Position numbers and translations under genes: made by a program. 64,000 nt of DNA from positions 5,894 through 69,893 of the forward strand of contig DASTQA010000023.1 of NCBI GenBank assembly GCA_035762005.1, written 5' to 3'. The notes beneath the pieces were generated by a model. The model was given only the letters and a program-made list of their open reading frames with translations. It did not search any database and was not told where the DNA came from. Source of the DNA: JAIBJN01 sp035762005 (GTDB lineage Bacteria; Actinomycetota; Thermoleophilia; Gaiellales; Gaiellaceae). This document shows, one piece after another, positions 1-6,254 of this stretch. The first letter of the stretch is position 1. Every line of letters starts with the position of its first letter.

Positions 1-2
1 CC

Positions 3-410
3 CACCCGTCCGACCCCGCCGCGGCGCTCCTCGCCCTGGGCGCGGTGCTGGAGACGACGAGCCGTCGCCTCCCGCTCGCCGAGCTCTACCGGCTCCCGAC
101 CGACGACGACCGGCGCGTGACGACCCTGGCGCCGGGGGAGCTGATCCTCCGGCTCGAGCTCGAGCGACCGGACGCGAGCGTCTACCTGAAGGCGATGGAC
201 CGGCAGCGGTTCGGCTTCCCGCTCGTCGGCGCCGCCGCCGCCCGCCTCGGCGGGGAGACGCGGCTCGCGCTCGCCGGCGTGGCGCCGATCCCGTGGCGGC
301 TCGGCTCGCCCGCCGACCTCGACGCGGCGACCCCGCTCCCGGGCACGGCGTACAAGGTCGAGCTCGCCCGAGCGCTCGTCCGCCGCGCCCTCGCGGCCGT
401 CGCTCCCTGA
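3..410 (+). CDS. Molybdenum hydroxylase FAD-binding subunit, C-terminal part (CoxM/XdhB-like)
   Basis: The frame is open from the window edge, so the 5' end lies outside; about 135 residues are visible, beginning HPSDPAAALLALGA. This matches the end of the FAD-binding domain and the whole C-terminal domain of the medium subunit of xanthine dehydrogenase/carbon monoxide dehydrogenase-type enzymes, including the 'RFGFPLVGAAAA' strand-helix and the 'LPGTAYKVELARALVRRAL' end typical of the family. In such complexes this subunit passes electrons from the 2Fe-2S subunit to FAD. The next gene is a molybdenum-cofactor nucleotidyltransferase, which fits. The substrate cannot be inferred from this fragment. 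Confidence 0.8.
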   Translation, partial: HPSDPAAALLALGAVLETTSRRLPLAELYRLPTDDDRRVTTLAPGELILRLELERPDASVYLKAMDRQRFGFPLVGAAAARLGGETRLALAGVAPIPWRLGSPADLDAATPLPGTAYKVELARALVRRALAAVAP

Positions 411-534
411 GCTCGAGCCCGTCCGGCAATCGCCCTCGCGAGCCTGCCGTCTCGGGCACCTTGTGTTTCACGCGCGCACGGGCCGCGCGGCTCTCCCGCC
501 GCACGGATCCGCCGTCTTGCGGCAGTCTGACCTC

Positions 535-567
535 GTGCGCGTGGAACACGAGCTTCGCGGGCCGTGA
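535..567 (+). other. 10-codon mini-ORF overlapping mocA start; possible coxG remnant or leader
   Basis: A GTG-initiated frame encodes VRVEHELRGP and stops with TGA inside the GTGA that starts the next gene. The peptide resembles the first residues of CoxG-type SRPBCC proteins, which often sit between coxM and mocA genes in CO-dehydrogenase-like clusters. It may be what is left of a deleted coxG, a short leader that couples translation, or chance. No clear ribosome binding site is visible. Confidence 0.25.
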
Positions 568-1073
568 GCGTCACGGCGGTCGTGCTGGCGGCGGGGGAGG
601 CGTCCCGCTTCGGGGCGCCGAAGCAGCGGCTGCTCCTGCCGCGCGTGCTCGCGCGGCTCGCTGAGGCGGCGGTGGACGAGGTCGTCGTCGTCGCGGGAGC
701 GCACTCCCTGGGCGACGCGGCCGGCTCGGCGCGCGTCGTCGACTGCCCCGAGTGGGAGCGCGGGCCGGGAGCGTCGCTGCGCTGCGGGCTCGCCGCCCTC
801 GACCCTGCCACCGAGGCCGCCGTCGTCGTCCTCGCCGACGGCCCGCACCTGCGCCCGGAGGCGGTCGCGCGCGTCCTCGGCGCGTGGCGGGACGGAGCCG
901 GGCCGCTCGTCGCCGCCGCCTACCGCGGCGAGCGGGGTCATCCGCTCGTCGTCGCCCGCGCGCTCTGGGAGGGCATCCCGGACGAGGGCCTGCGCGGTCT
1001 CGAGCCCGCGCTCGTCCCCTGCGACGACCTCGGCTCGCCCGGGGACGTCGACACGGTCGAGGAGCTGCCGTGA
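564..1073 (+). CDS. MocA-like molybdenum cofactor nucleotidyltransferase
   Basis: Residues 7-21 (VLAAGEASRFGAPKQ) match the LAAGxSxRxGxxK signature of the MobA/MocA nucleotidyltransferase fold, and VLADGPH near residue 90 is the metal-binding 'D' strand. Family members attach CMP or GMP to molybdopterin. At 169 residues it is shorter than the usual ~190-200: the loop after the signature lysine, normally containing 'G.PLL', is abbreviated, so activity is uncertain. GTG start chosen because it lies just ahead of the signature and overlaps the preceding mini-ORF by GTGA. It also overlaps the next gene by GTGA (1070-1073). Position after a molybdenum hydroxylase subunit supports a Moco maturation role. 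Confidence 0.75.
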   Translation: MSVTAVVLAAGEASRFGAPKQRLLLPRVLARLAEAAVDEVVVVAGAHSLGDAAGSARVVDCPEWERGPGASLRCGLAALDPATEAAVVVLADGPHLRPEAVARVLGAWRDGAGPLVAAAYRGERGHPLVVARALWEGIPDEGLRGLEPALVPCDDLGSPGDVDTVEELP

Positions 1074-1570
1074 GACGGCGCCTGCTCCGGCCCGTCGTCC
1101 TCATCCCCGCGTTCGTGCTCCTCGCGCTCGCCGCCGGGATCGGGTACGCCGCGTGGACGCAGCTCGACGCCGGCCGCGTCGGGGCGAACGAGGAGATCCT
1201 CGCCGGGCTGCCCCGCTACCCCGGCTCCGAGGAGGTCGATCGCCTCACGCAGACGGAGGCCGACGGAGGTCTCCCCATCCCCGACCAGGTCGTGACGAGC
1301 GTCCTCTACGCACCTCCGGCGGGCGCCTCGCAGGCGGCCGTCGTCGAGTTCTTCGTCTCACGCCTGACGCCCGAGTGGCGCGCGCGGACGACGACGGTGA
1401 CCGTGGCAGAGGAGGGGGCGCCTGCGGGCGACTCGGCGTTCCGCGTCGACTTCTCGCGCGGAGACGACTGCGTCCGGCTGCTCACCTACGGCATGGCGCC
1501 GGGACACGTCGGCAGGCGGACGTTCGCGCTCTCGGCCGAGAGCGGCGAAGGCCCCTGCGAGACCGACTGA
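1070..1570 (+). CDS. Small membrane-anchored protein, unknown function
   Basis: 166 residues, GTG start in a 4-base overlap with the mocA-like stop. An N-terminal hydrophobic segment at about residues 9-28 follows RRRLLR, giving a signal anchor with the rest outside the membrane. The exported part contains PRYPGSEEVDRLTQ and an FFVSRLTPEWR segment resembling the 'YP.a..v......D...V..fY...L...GW' pattern of small actinobacterial exported proteins of unknown role. Two cysteines in the C-terminal third could form a disulfide. I do not recognise a defined family. Real-gene status rests on the coupled start, the membrane segment and absence of a better frame. Confidence 0.6.
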   Translation: MRRRLLRPVVLIPAFVLLALAAGIGYAAWTQLDAGRVGANEEILAGLPRYPGSEEVDRLTQTEADGGLPIPDQVVTSVLYAPPAGASQAAVVEFFVSRLTPEWRARTTTVTVAEEGAPAGDSAFRVDFSRGDDCVRLLTYGMAPGHVGRRTFALSAESGEGPCETD

Positions 1571-1648
1571 TCCCGCTCAAGCGGGCAGCGCTCCTGCCGA
1601 TGAGAAAGCAGGGCGGAAGCGCCGCCCGCCGAACTCGACATCTGCCCG

Positions 1649-2323
1649 ATGGAGGCCCACGCCGCTCACTCGCCGCTCGTGGCCGCGCGCCTGCGCCGGC
1701 GCCTGACCCTCGAGGAGGCGGCCGCCCGCGCGCGCCTCGACGTCGACGACGTGCGGAACCTCGAGGAGTCGCGGACGTACGTCTTCCCCTCGGCGACGGA
1801 CGCGCTCGCCGCGACCGTCGTCTACGCCTCCTCGCTCGGGATCACCGAGCGCGAGGCGCGGGAGCTCGCCGGCCTCCCGGTCGAGTCCGTCGTCGAGCGC
1901 TGGTCGCTGCGCCGCTGGCTTTCGGTGGCCGCGTTCGTCGCCACGCTCGCGGCCCTGATGATCTTCTCCCTGCGGCCGGAGCTCGTCCCGGGGCACGACC
2001 GGGTCGCGGCGGCGCCGGCGCAGACGGTCGTCGCGGCGGCGCCGCTCCCCGAGCGCTGGGAGATTCAGGTGGACGTCTACAACGGCACCGCGCGGGGCAA
2101 CGCCGCCGCGGGCCTCGCGAACGAGATCGCCGGCCTCGCCTACCGGATCGGCGAGGTGAAGAACGCCGACCGCCGCGACTACACCGAGACCCGCGTCTAC
2201 TACCCGCCCGGGGCCGAGGCGATCGCGCACCGGCTGGGCGCCGAGCTCGGGATCCCCACCGCCGCTCTCCCCGGCGGCGACGACGACCGCCGGCTCGTCG
2301 TCATCCTCGGGCGCAACGGCTAG
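1649..2323 (+). CDS. HTH-transmembrane-LytR_C domain protein
   Basis: Three parts are visible in 224 residues: an N-terminal helix-turn-helix of the Xre/RodZ kind (about 10-75: ARLRRRLTLEEAAARARL), one transmembrane helix (about 90-107), and an extracytoplasmic LytR_C domain (about 138-222, VDVYNGTARGNAAAGLAN...RVYYPPGAEAIAHRLGAEL). The layout recalls RodZ, which links cytoplasmic MreB to the periplasm, but the outer domain here is the one found at the C-terminus of LytR-CpsA-Psr cell-wall proteins. A cell-envelope role is inferred. ATG start; it converges on the anti-sigma gene with a 37 bp gap. Confidence 0.75.
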   Translation: MEAHAAHSPLVAARLRRRLTLEEAAARARLDVDDVRNLEESRTYVFPSATDALAATVVYASSLGITEREARELAGLPVESVVERWSLRRWLSVAAFVATLAALMIFSLRPELVPGHDRVAAAPAQTVVAAAPLPERWEIQVDVYNGTARGNAAAGLANEIAGLAYRIGEVKNADRRDYTETRVYYPPGAEAIAHRLGAELGIPTAALPGGDDDRRLVVILGRNG

Positions 2324-2360
2324 CCGCCCACGGCCGCCGACGGCTCCGACGAGGCGCGCG

Positions 2361-2600
2361 CTACGCGAGCGGCGTCCGGAGCGAGGCGAGGCGCGCTTTC
2401 AGCTCCGGCGACATCTGCTCCGCGCAGGCGCCGCGGACGACGCGCCGCAGGCTCTCCTCGAAGCGGTAGCGCTTGTTGCAGTAGTGGCAGCCCTCGAGGT
2501 GCGCCTCGGCCTCCCGCCGCTCCGTCTCGTCGAGCTCCCGGTCGAGGTAGGGCTGGAGGAGCTCCTCGCACTTCTCGCAGATCTGCTCGAACTCGGTCAC
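2361..2600 (-). CDS. Zinc-binding anti-sigma factor, RsrA-like
   Basis: 79 residues containing the ZAS motif H34-x3-C38-x2-C41 plus C8 and C11 near the N-terminus and C59. In RsrA of Streptomyces the equivalent cysteines hold zinc and form a disulfide under thiol oxidation, releasing the partner sigma factor. GTG start overlaps the sigma-factor stop by GTGA (2597-2600), the standard sigma/anti-sigma arrangement. A GGAGGA ribosome binding site lies just upstream inside the sigma gene's end. Redox sensing is inferred from the conserved cysteines. Confidence 0.85.
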   Translation of the reverse strand: MTEFEQICEKCEELLQPYLDRELDETERREAEAHLEGCHYCNKRYRFEESLRRVVRGACAEQMSPELKARLASLRTPLA

Positions 2601-3181
2601 GACGATTCCTCCACGACCGCAACCTCCGCCAGCTCTCTCTTGAGAATCCTACGTCCTCGATGCAACCGTGACATGACGGTCCCGATCGGGATGTCGAGGA
2701 TCTGCGCCGCGTCCTGGTACGTGAAGTCGCCGATGTCGACGAGGACGATGACGTCGCGGAAGTCGTGGGGGACGTTCGAGAGCGCGCTCACGATCGAGTC
2801 CTGGGAGAGGCGCTCGACGACGCGCGCCTCGTCCTCGACGCCCGTCGCCTCCTCGAGCCGGTTGTAGAGGAAGTAGTCGCCCTCCTCCAGCGGCCGCGAG
2901 TCCGGCGTGCGCTGCTCCCGCCGCCCCCGGTCGATGTTGAGGTTCGTCAGGATGCGCATGAGCCAGGCGCGGAGGTTCGTCCCCGGCGTGTAGGAGCGCC
3001 AGCTCCTGAACGCACGGGCGTAGGTCTCCTGGACGAGGTCCTCGGCCTCCTCGCGGGTGGGCACGAGCCGGCGCGCGACGCGGTAGACCTGGTCGGCGAG
3101 CCCCAGGACCTCCTCCTCGAAGCGGACGCGGTCGCGCGCGTCCCCCGCCAAACGGCGGGCGTCGGTCTCGGGCTCTGCCAT
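2597..3181 (-). CDS. ECF sigma factor, SigR/RpoE-like
   Basis: About 194 residues from ATG at 3181 (a TTG seven codons upstream is in frame but less likely). Region 2 is visible as LVQETYARAFRSWRSYTPGTNLRAWLMRIL and region 4 as VPHDFRDVIVLVDIGDFTYQDAAQILDIPIGTVMSRLHRGRRIL, both diagnostic of ECF group SigR/SigH. It directs RNA polymerase to thiol-stress promoters and is held off by the RsrA-like protein encoded next. A sequence matching the SigR promoter consensus sits immediately upstream (3202-3227), implying positive autoregulation. Confidence 0.9.
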   Translation of the reverse strand: MAEPETDARRLAGDARDRVRFEEEVLGLADQVYRVARRLVPTREEAEDLVQETYARAFRSWRSYTPGTNLRAWLMRILTNLNIDRGRREQRTPDSRPLEEGDYFLYNRLEEATGVEDEARVVERLSQDSIVSALSNVPHDFRDVIVLVDIGDFTYQDAAQILDIPIGTVMSRLHRGRRILKRELAEVAVVEESS

Positions 3182-3201
3182 GCGCCGGACACTAACAAGC
3201 A

Positions 3202-3227
3202 AACGCCCTGCTCCCTCCGCCTATTCC
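3202..3227 (-). promoter_or_regulatory. SigR-type autoregulatory promoter of the sigma gene
   Basis: On the minus strand GGAAT (3227-3223) is followed after exactly 18 bases by GTT (3204-3202), matching the GGAAT-N18-GTT consensus known for Streptomyces SigR. The predicted transcript would start within about 15 bases of the sigma ATG. The short leader explains the lack of a clear ribosome binding site. Confidence 0.65.
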
Positions 3228-3230
3228 GGC

Positions 3231-3461
3231 TCAGACGGCGGCGACGGGCCTGAACCCGGCCCGATCGAGCGCGGCGACGATCTCGGCGCGCTCCAGGCGC
3301 TCGTCATCCCAGGCGAGCGTCACCTGGCCCAGGAGGTTCGCGGTCGCCGCCTCGATCCCGTCGAGCCCCTCGAGGGCGCCGCCGAGCCGGAGCACGCAGC
3401 GCTCGCAGCGGATGCCGCTCACCTGGATCGTCTCGGACCGGCTGGCCACCTCAGAGGTCAT
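3231..3461 (-). CDS. Heavy-metal-associated (HMA) domain protein, CopZ-like
   Basis: 76 residues forming one ferredoxin-like HMA domain. The metal site is GIRCERC (residues 16-22), a variant of GMxCxxC, followed by the usual hydrophobic pattern and an 'AEIVAALDRAGF' C-terminal helix. Family members carry Cu(I) or other soft metals to ATPases or regulators in the cytoplasm. The ATG lies inside the end of the upstream ligase gene (11 base overlap), so the two are co-translated. Its promoter-proximal neighbours suggest a thiol/metal stress unit. The window's Cu-type ATPase is 58 kb away. Confidence 0.75.
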   Translation of the reverse strand: MTSEVASRSETIQVSGIRCERCVLRLGGALEGLDGIEAATANLLGQVTLAWDDERLERAEIVAALDRAGFRPVAAV

Positions 3462-4521
3462 CGTACGTGAGCTCGACGAGGCGACCGCCCAGCGTCCGGA
3501 GGCCCTCCGCCCGCCCGAGGGCGAGCTGGTCGCCCGCCTGGTCGAGACCCGCGAGCGCCCCCAGGAACGGGGCCCCCCCGAGCCGCTCGGCGACCGGTTC
3601 CACGAGCTCCAGGAGCTCGGCCAGGAGCTCTTCGGGCCCGACCAGGCGCCCGCCGTCCGGGTGGACGAGGCCGGCTTCCGCGCCGAAGCGGGAGGCCGCC
3701 CAGCGGTTCTGGAGGTAGAGGCCGCGGTCAGCATGGTCGCGCGCGGGCTCGACGGCGGCGACGAGGGCCTGCGCCAGCGCCGCGAGCGCGGCCGTGACAG
3801 CGAGGCGGGTGGGCTGGTCGGGCATGCGCACCTCGAGCGTCCCGAAGCGGGGGTGCGGGCGCACGTCCCACCAGAGCCGCATGAGGTCGTCCGCGAGCCC
3901 GAGCGCGACGAGCGACTCCGCGAACCGCGCCCACTCCTCGTAGTCGGCGAAGGCGGGCGGGGCCCCGCTTCGCGGGAGCAGGCCGAGGAGCTCCGCCCGC
4001 GCCGAGGCGAGGCCCGTCTCCTCGCCCGCGAGGTAGGGGGAGTTGGCGGAGAGGGCGAGCACGAGGGGCAGCCACGGGAGGACGGCCTCCATGCGCTCCA
4101 TGCACTCCTCCGGGCTGCCGAGGCCGACGTGGACGTGGAGCCCCGAGCAGTGCTGACGCCTCGCCGTGGCGCCGGCGTACTCGACGAACCGCTTGAGCGG
4201 CCCCTTGGCCGTCACCGGCTGCTCCTCCGGGACGGCGCTCGGCCACGTGGCCACCGCCGCGAGCTCGAGCCCGTGGGGCCGCAGCCGCCGGCGAGCCTCG
4301 CGGCGGAGCTCGCGCAGCTCGGCCACCGCCTCGGGGACGCCGGGCGCGGGGCCGGTGTTGAGCTCGACGACCGTCCGGAAGAGCTCCGCCTTGAGGCGCT
4401 TGCCGTCGAGCACGCCCGCCGGCACCGGGACGACCTCGAGCGTCCGCGGATCGACGACGAAGAGCTCCTCCTCGAGCCCGACCGAGAACGCGGGCGAGCG
4501 GCCGAAGCGGTGGGGCACCAC
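3451..4521 (-). CDS. GCS2-family carboxylate-amine ligase (YbdK-like glutamate-cysteine ligase)
   Basis: 356 residues with the family N-terminus FSVGLEEELFVVDP, the central HCSGLHVHVG block and the RPHPRFGTLEVRMPDQP segment of the glutamate-cysteine ligase type 2 fold. These enzymes form a gamma-glutamyl amide using ATP; YbdK has weak glutamate-cysteine ligase activity and actinobacterial EgtA makes gamma-glutamylcysteine for ergothioneine. Position beside a SigR/RsrA-like pair supports a low-molecular-weight thiol role, but the true substrate is not shown by sequence. GTG start (two tandem GTG codons); a TAGACT -10-like hexamer lies 9 bases upstream of it. Confidence 0.8.
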   Translation of the reverse strand: MVPHRFGRSPAFSVGLEEELFVVDPRTLEVVPVPAGVLDGKRLKAELFRTVVELNTGPAPGVPEAVAELRELRREARRRLRPHGLELAAVATWPSAVPEEQPVTAKGPLKRFVEYAGATARRQHCSGLHVHVGLGSPEECMERMEAVLPWLPLVLALSANSPYLAGEETGLASARAELLGLLPRSGAPPAFADYEEWARFAESLVALGLADDLMRLWWDVRPHPRFGTLEVRMPDQPTRLAVTAALAALAQALVAAVEPARDHADRGLYLQNRWAASRFGAEAGLVHPDGGRLVGPEELLAELLELVEPVAERLGGAPFLGALAGLDQAGDQLALGRAEGLRTLGGRLVELTYDDL

Positions 4522-4552
4522 GGGCCGCGGAGTCTACGGGGGAGGAGAGAGT

Positions 4553-4589
4553 GGTCGGAGGCCCGGGCAGGCAGGACGGGCCTCCGACC
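4553..4589 (-). terminator. Hairpin terminator downstream of htrA
   Basis: A perfect 13 bp stem (GGTCGGAGGCCCG and its complement) with an 11-base loop lies between the htrA stop and the next minus-strand gene. There is no U tract, as is common in high-GC actinobacteria. It should end the htrA transcript. Confidence 0.6.
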
Positions 4590-4622
4590 GGTCAGCCCCT
4601 GGGGGGAGGGGCCGCGGGCGCG

Positions 4623-5795
4623 CTAGCCGCCTGGCTGGGCCGGCTGGCGCCCGAGCGTGATGTCCACAGTTCGCTGCGAGTCGCCCCGGTGGATTTCGAG
4701 CGTCATCGAGTCACCGGGGTCCTTTTCCATGATCAGCCTACGCAAATCGTCGGGGGAAGCGACGTCCTGGCCGTCGGCCGACGTGATGATGTCGCCGCCG
4801 AGCGCGTAGCTCGTGCCGCTGACGATCACCTCCTGGTCGCCGCCCTCGAGCCCGGCCTCCTCGGCGGGGCTGCCCGGAACGACCTCGACGACGAGCACGC
4901 CGGTGTCGACCGGGAGGCGGAAGAGCTGAGAGAGGTCCTCGTCGATCGCCTGCATGCGCACGCCGAGGTACGCGTGCTCGACCCTGCCGCTCTCGAGGAT
5001 CTGGGAGACGACCTCCTTGACCGTGTTGATCGGGACGGCGAAGCCGATGCCGACGTTCCCCCGCGTCCCGCTCGCGCCCTCGATCTGGGAGTTCACGCCG
5101 ATCACCTGGCCGTCCGCGTTCAGGAGCGGGCCGCCCGAGTTCCCCGGGTTGATGGGGGCGTCCGTCTGGATGACCTTGTCGATCGTGTACCCGTTGGGCG
5201 CGGTGATCTCGCGCTGGAGCGCGCTGACGATGCCCGCCGTGACCGTCCGCTCAAGGCCGAACGGGTTCCCGATGGCGACGACCGCGTCCCCGACGCGCAC
5301 GGCGTCCGAGCTCCCGAGGGGGAGGGGAGTCAGGGCTCGAGACTGCGCGTCGATCTTGAGGACGGCGAGGTCGGTGGAAGGATCGCTCCCGACGACCCGC
5401 GCCGGGACGCGGTCGTCGCCCGAGAAGTTGACCTCGACCTCCCGCGCGCCCTCGATCACGTGGTAGTTCGTGACGATGTGGCCGGACTTGTCGATGACGA
5501 AGCCCGAGCCCTGCGAGGTCGCGCCCTGGGGGCCGAAGAAGGGGTCGTTCGAGACGACGGACGTCGAGAGCACCTGCACGACGCCCGGACCGGCCTGCTC
5601 GTAGATCTCCTGGATCGTCCGCCCGGTCGCGTCCTCGGAGGCGAAGCTCCGCGCCTCGCTCGCCTGCGTCGCGGCGACGACGGTCGTCGTCCCGCCGTCC
5701 GAGTCGACCGCGGCGCCGATCGCGACGGCGGCGCCCCCGCCGAGGAGGGCTGCGACGAGGAGCGCCGCGCCGCCGGTCAACGACCTGAAGACCAC
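4623..5795 (-). CDS. HtrA/DegP-like serine protease with PDZ domain
   Basis: 390 residues: a short cytoplasmic start and a hydrophobic anchor (about 8-30), a trypsin-like protease domain with the triad H112 (TNYHVIEG), D142 (STDLAVLKID) and S220 (INPGNSGGPL), and one PDZ domain (about 270-385). It is an envelope quality-control protease anchored with its catalytic domain outside the membrane. GTG start is preceded at 6 bases by TATAAG, suggesting a leaderless mRNA, and four 10-11 bp phased repeats lie just upstream (5819-5856), suggesting control by an OmpR/PhoB-type response regulator. A hairpin terminator follows. All catalytic residues are present. Confidence 0.93.
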   Translation of the reverse strand: MVFRSLTGGAALLVAALLGGGAAVAIGAAVDSDGGTTTVVAATQASEARSFASEDATGRTIQEIYEQAGPGVVQVLSTSVVSNDPFFGPQGATSQGSGFVIDKSGHIVTNYHVIEGAREVEVNFSGDDRVPARVVGSDPSTDLAVLKIDAQSRALTPLPLGSSDAVRVGDAVVAIGNPFGLERTVTAGIVSALQREITAPNGYTIDKVIQTDAPINPGNSGGPLLNADGQVIGVNSQIEGASGTRGNVGIGFAVPINTVKEVVSQILESGRVEHAYLGVRMQAIDEDLSQLFRLPVDTGVLVVEVVPGSPAEEAGLEGGDQEVIVSGTSYALGGDIITSADGQDVASPDDLRRLIMEKDPGDSMTLEIHRGDSQRTVDITLGRQPAQPGG

Positions 5796-5801
5796 GAACG
5801 T

Positions 5802-5807
5802 CTTATA
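5802..5807 (-). promoter_or_regulatory. -10 element of htrA (leaderless)
   Basis: TATAAG on the minus strand ends 6 bases before the GTG start codon, so transcription should begin at or next to the start codon. The -35 zone is occupied by the phased repeats at 5819-5856 rather than by a TTGACA-like box. Confidence 0.5.
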
Positions 5808-5818
5808 GCCCGGCGACC

Positions 5819-5856
5819 GTGAAGTCCCTGTTGAGCCCGGTTAAGGAGACGTTAAG
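5819..5856 (-). promoter_or_regulatory. Four phased direct repeats, likely response-regulator box of htrA
   Basis: Read on the plus strand: GTGAAG (5819), GTTGAG (5830), GTTAAG (5840) and GTTAAG (5851), spaced 11, 10 and 11 bases. One-turn spacing of half-sites directly upstream of a -10 is the usual pattern for OmpR/PhoB-family activators. The regulator is not encoded in the window. Confidence 0.5.
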
Positions 5857-5923
5857 CGGCGGCGCGGCGCCGCTCCCGGCCCTACTCACGCTTCTGGAGC
5901 GGTCCGGCTAGCCCGCTTCCTGG

Positions 5924-6223
5924 GTGCGCCCGATCAGGTTGCCGTCCGGAACTCTCAAGACGGCAAAGCCGGCCGCCCGGCAGAGCGTTCAGCGCGTCGC
6001 CGATTTGCTCGAGCGCGACGGCCTCGTCGCCTACGAGGCGAATCCGCGCCATCGCCGTGCGAAGCTCGCCCGCCTGACGCCGGCGGGAGGCAAGGTGCTC
6101 GGGCGGATCCAGCGAGCCCAGCGCGCGTGGGCGGATCGCCACGGCAGCGAGGCCGGGCTCGACGACCTCGAGCGGGCGGCGCAGTTGCTCCGCCGCATCC
6201 GCCACATCCTCACAGGCGAGTAG
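5924..6223 (+). pseudogene. Truncated MarR-family regulator remnant
   Basis: The frame encodes only the second half of a MarR protein: recognition helix and wing (ARQSVQRVADLLERDGLVAYEANPRHRRAKLARLTPAG) and the C-terminal dimer helices. The N-terminal dimerisation helices and first half of the winged helix are missing; a TAG at 5909 closes the frame upstream. Just before it, in another frame, 'LLTLLERSG' resembles the missing part, so a frameshift or small deletion probably broke the gene. MarR proteins are normally ~140-160 residues; here at most 99. It may be an inactive relic or a short product from GTG 5924. Confidence 0.55.
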
Positions 6224-6254
6224 TCGTCCCTCCGCGCCCGGCCCGCGCCCGTCC

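Noticed and set aside
2598..2612. A second SigR-type promoter (GGAAT) just before the anti-sigma gene
   Set aside because: There is no GTT 16-19 bases downstream; the GGAAT is part of the GGAGGA ribosome binding site region.
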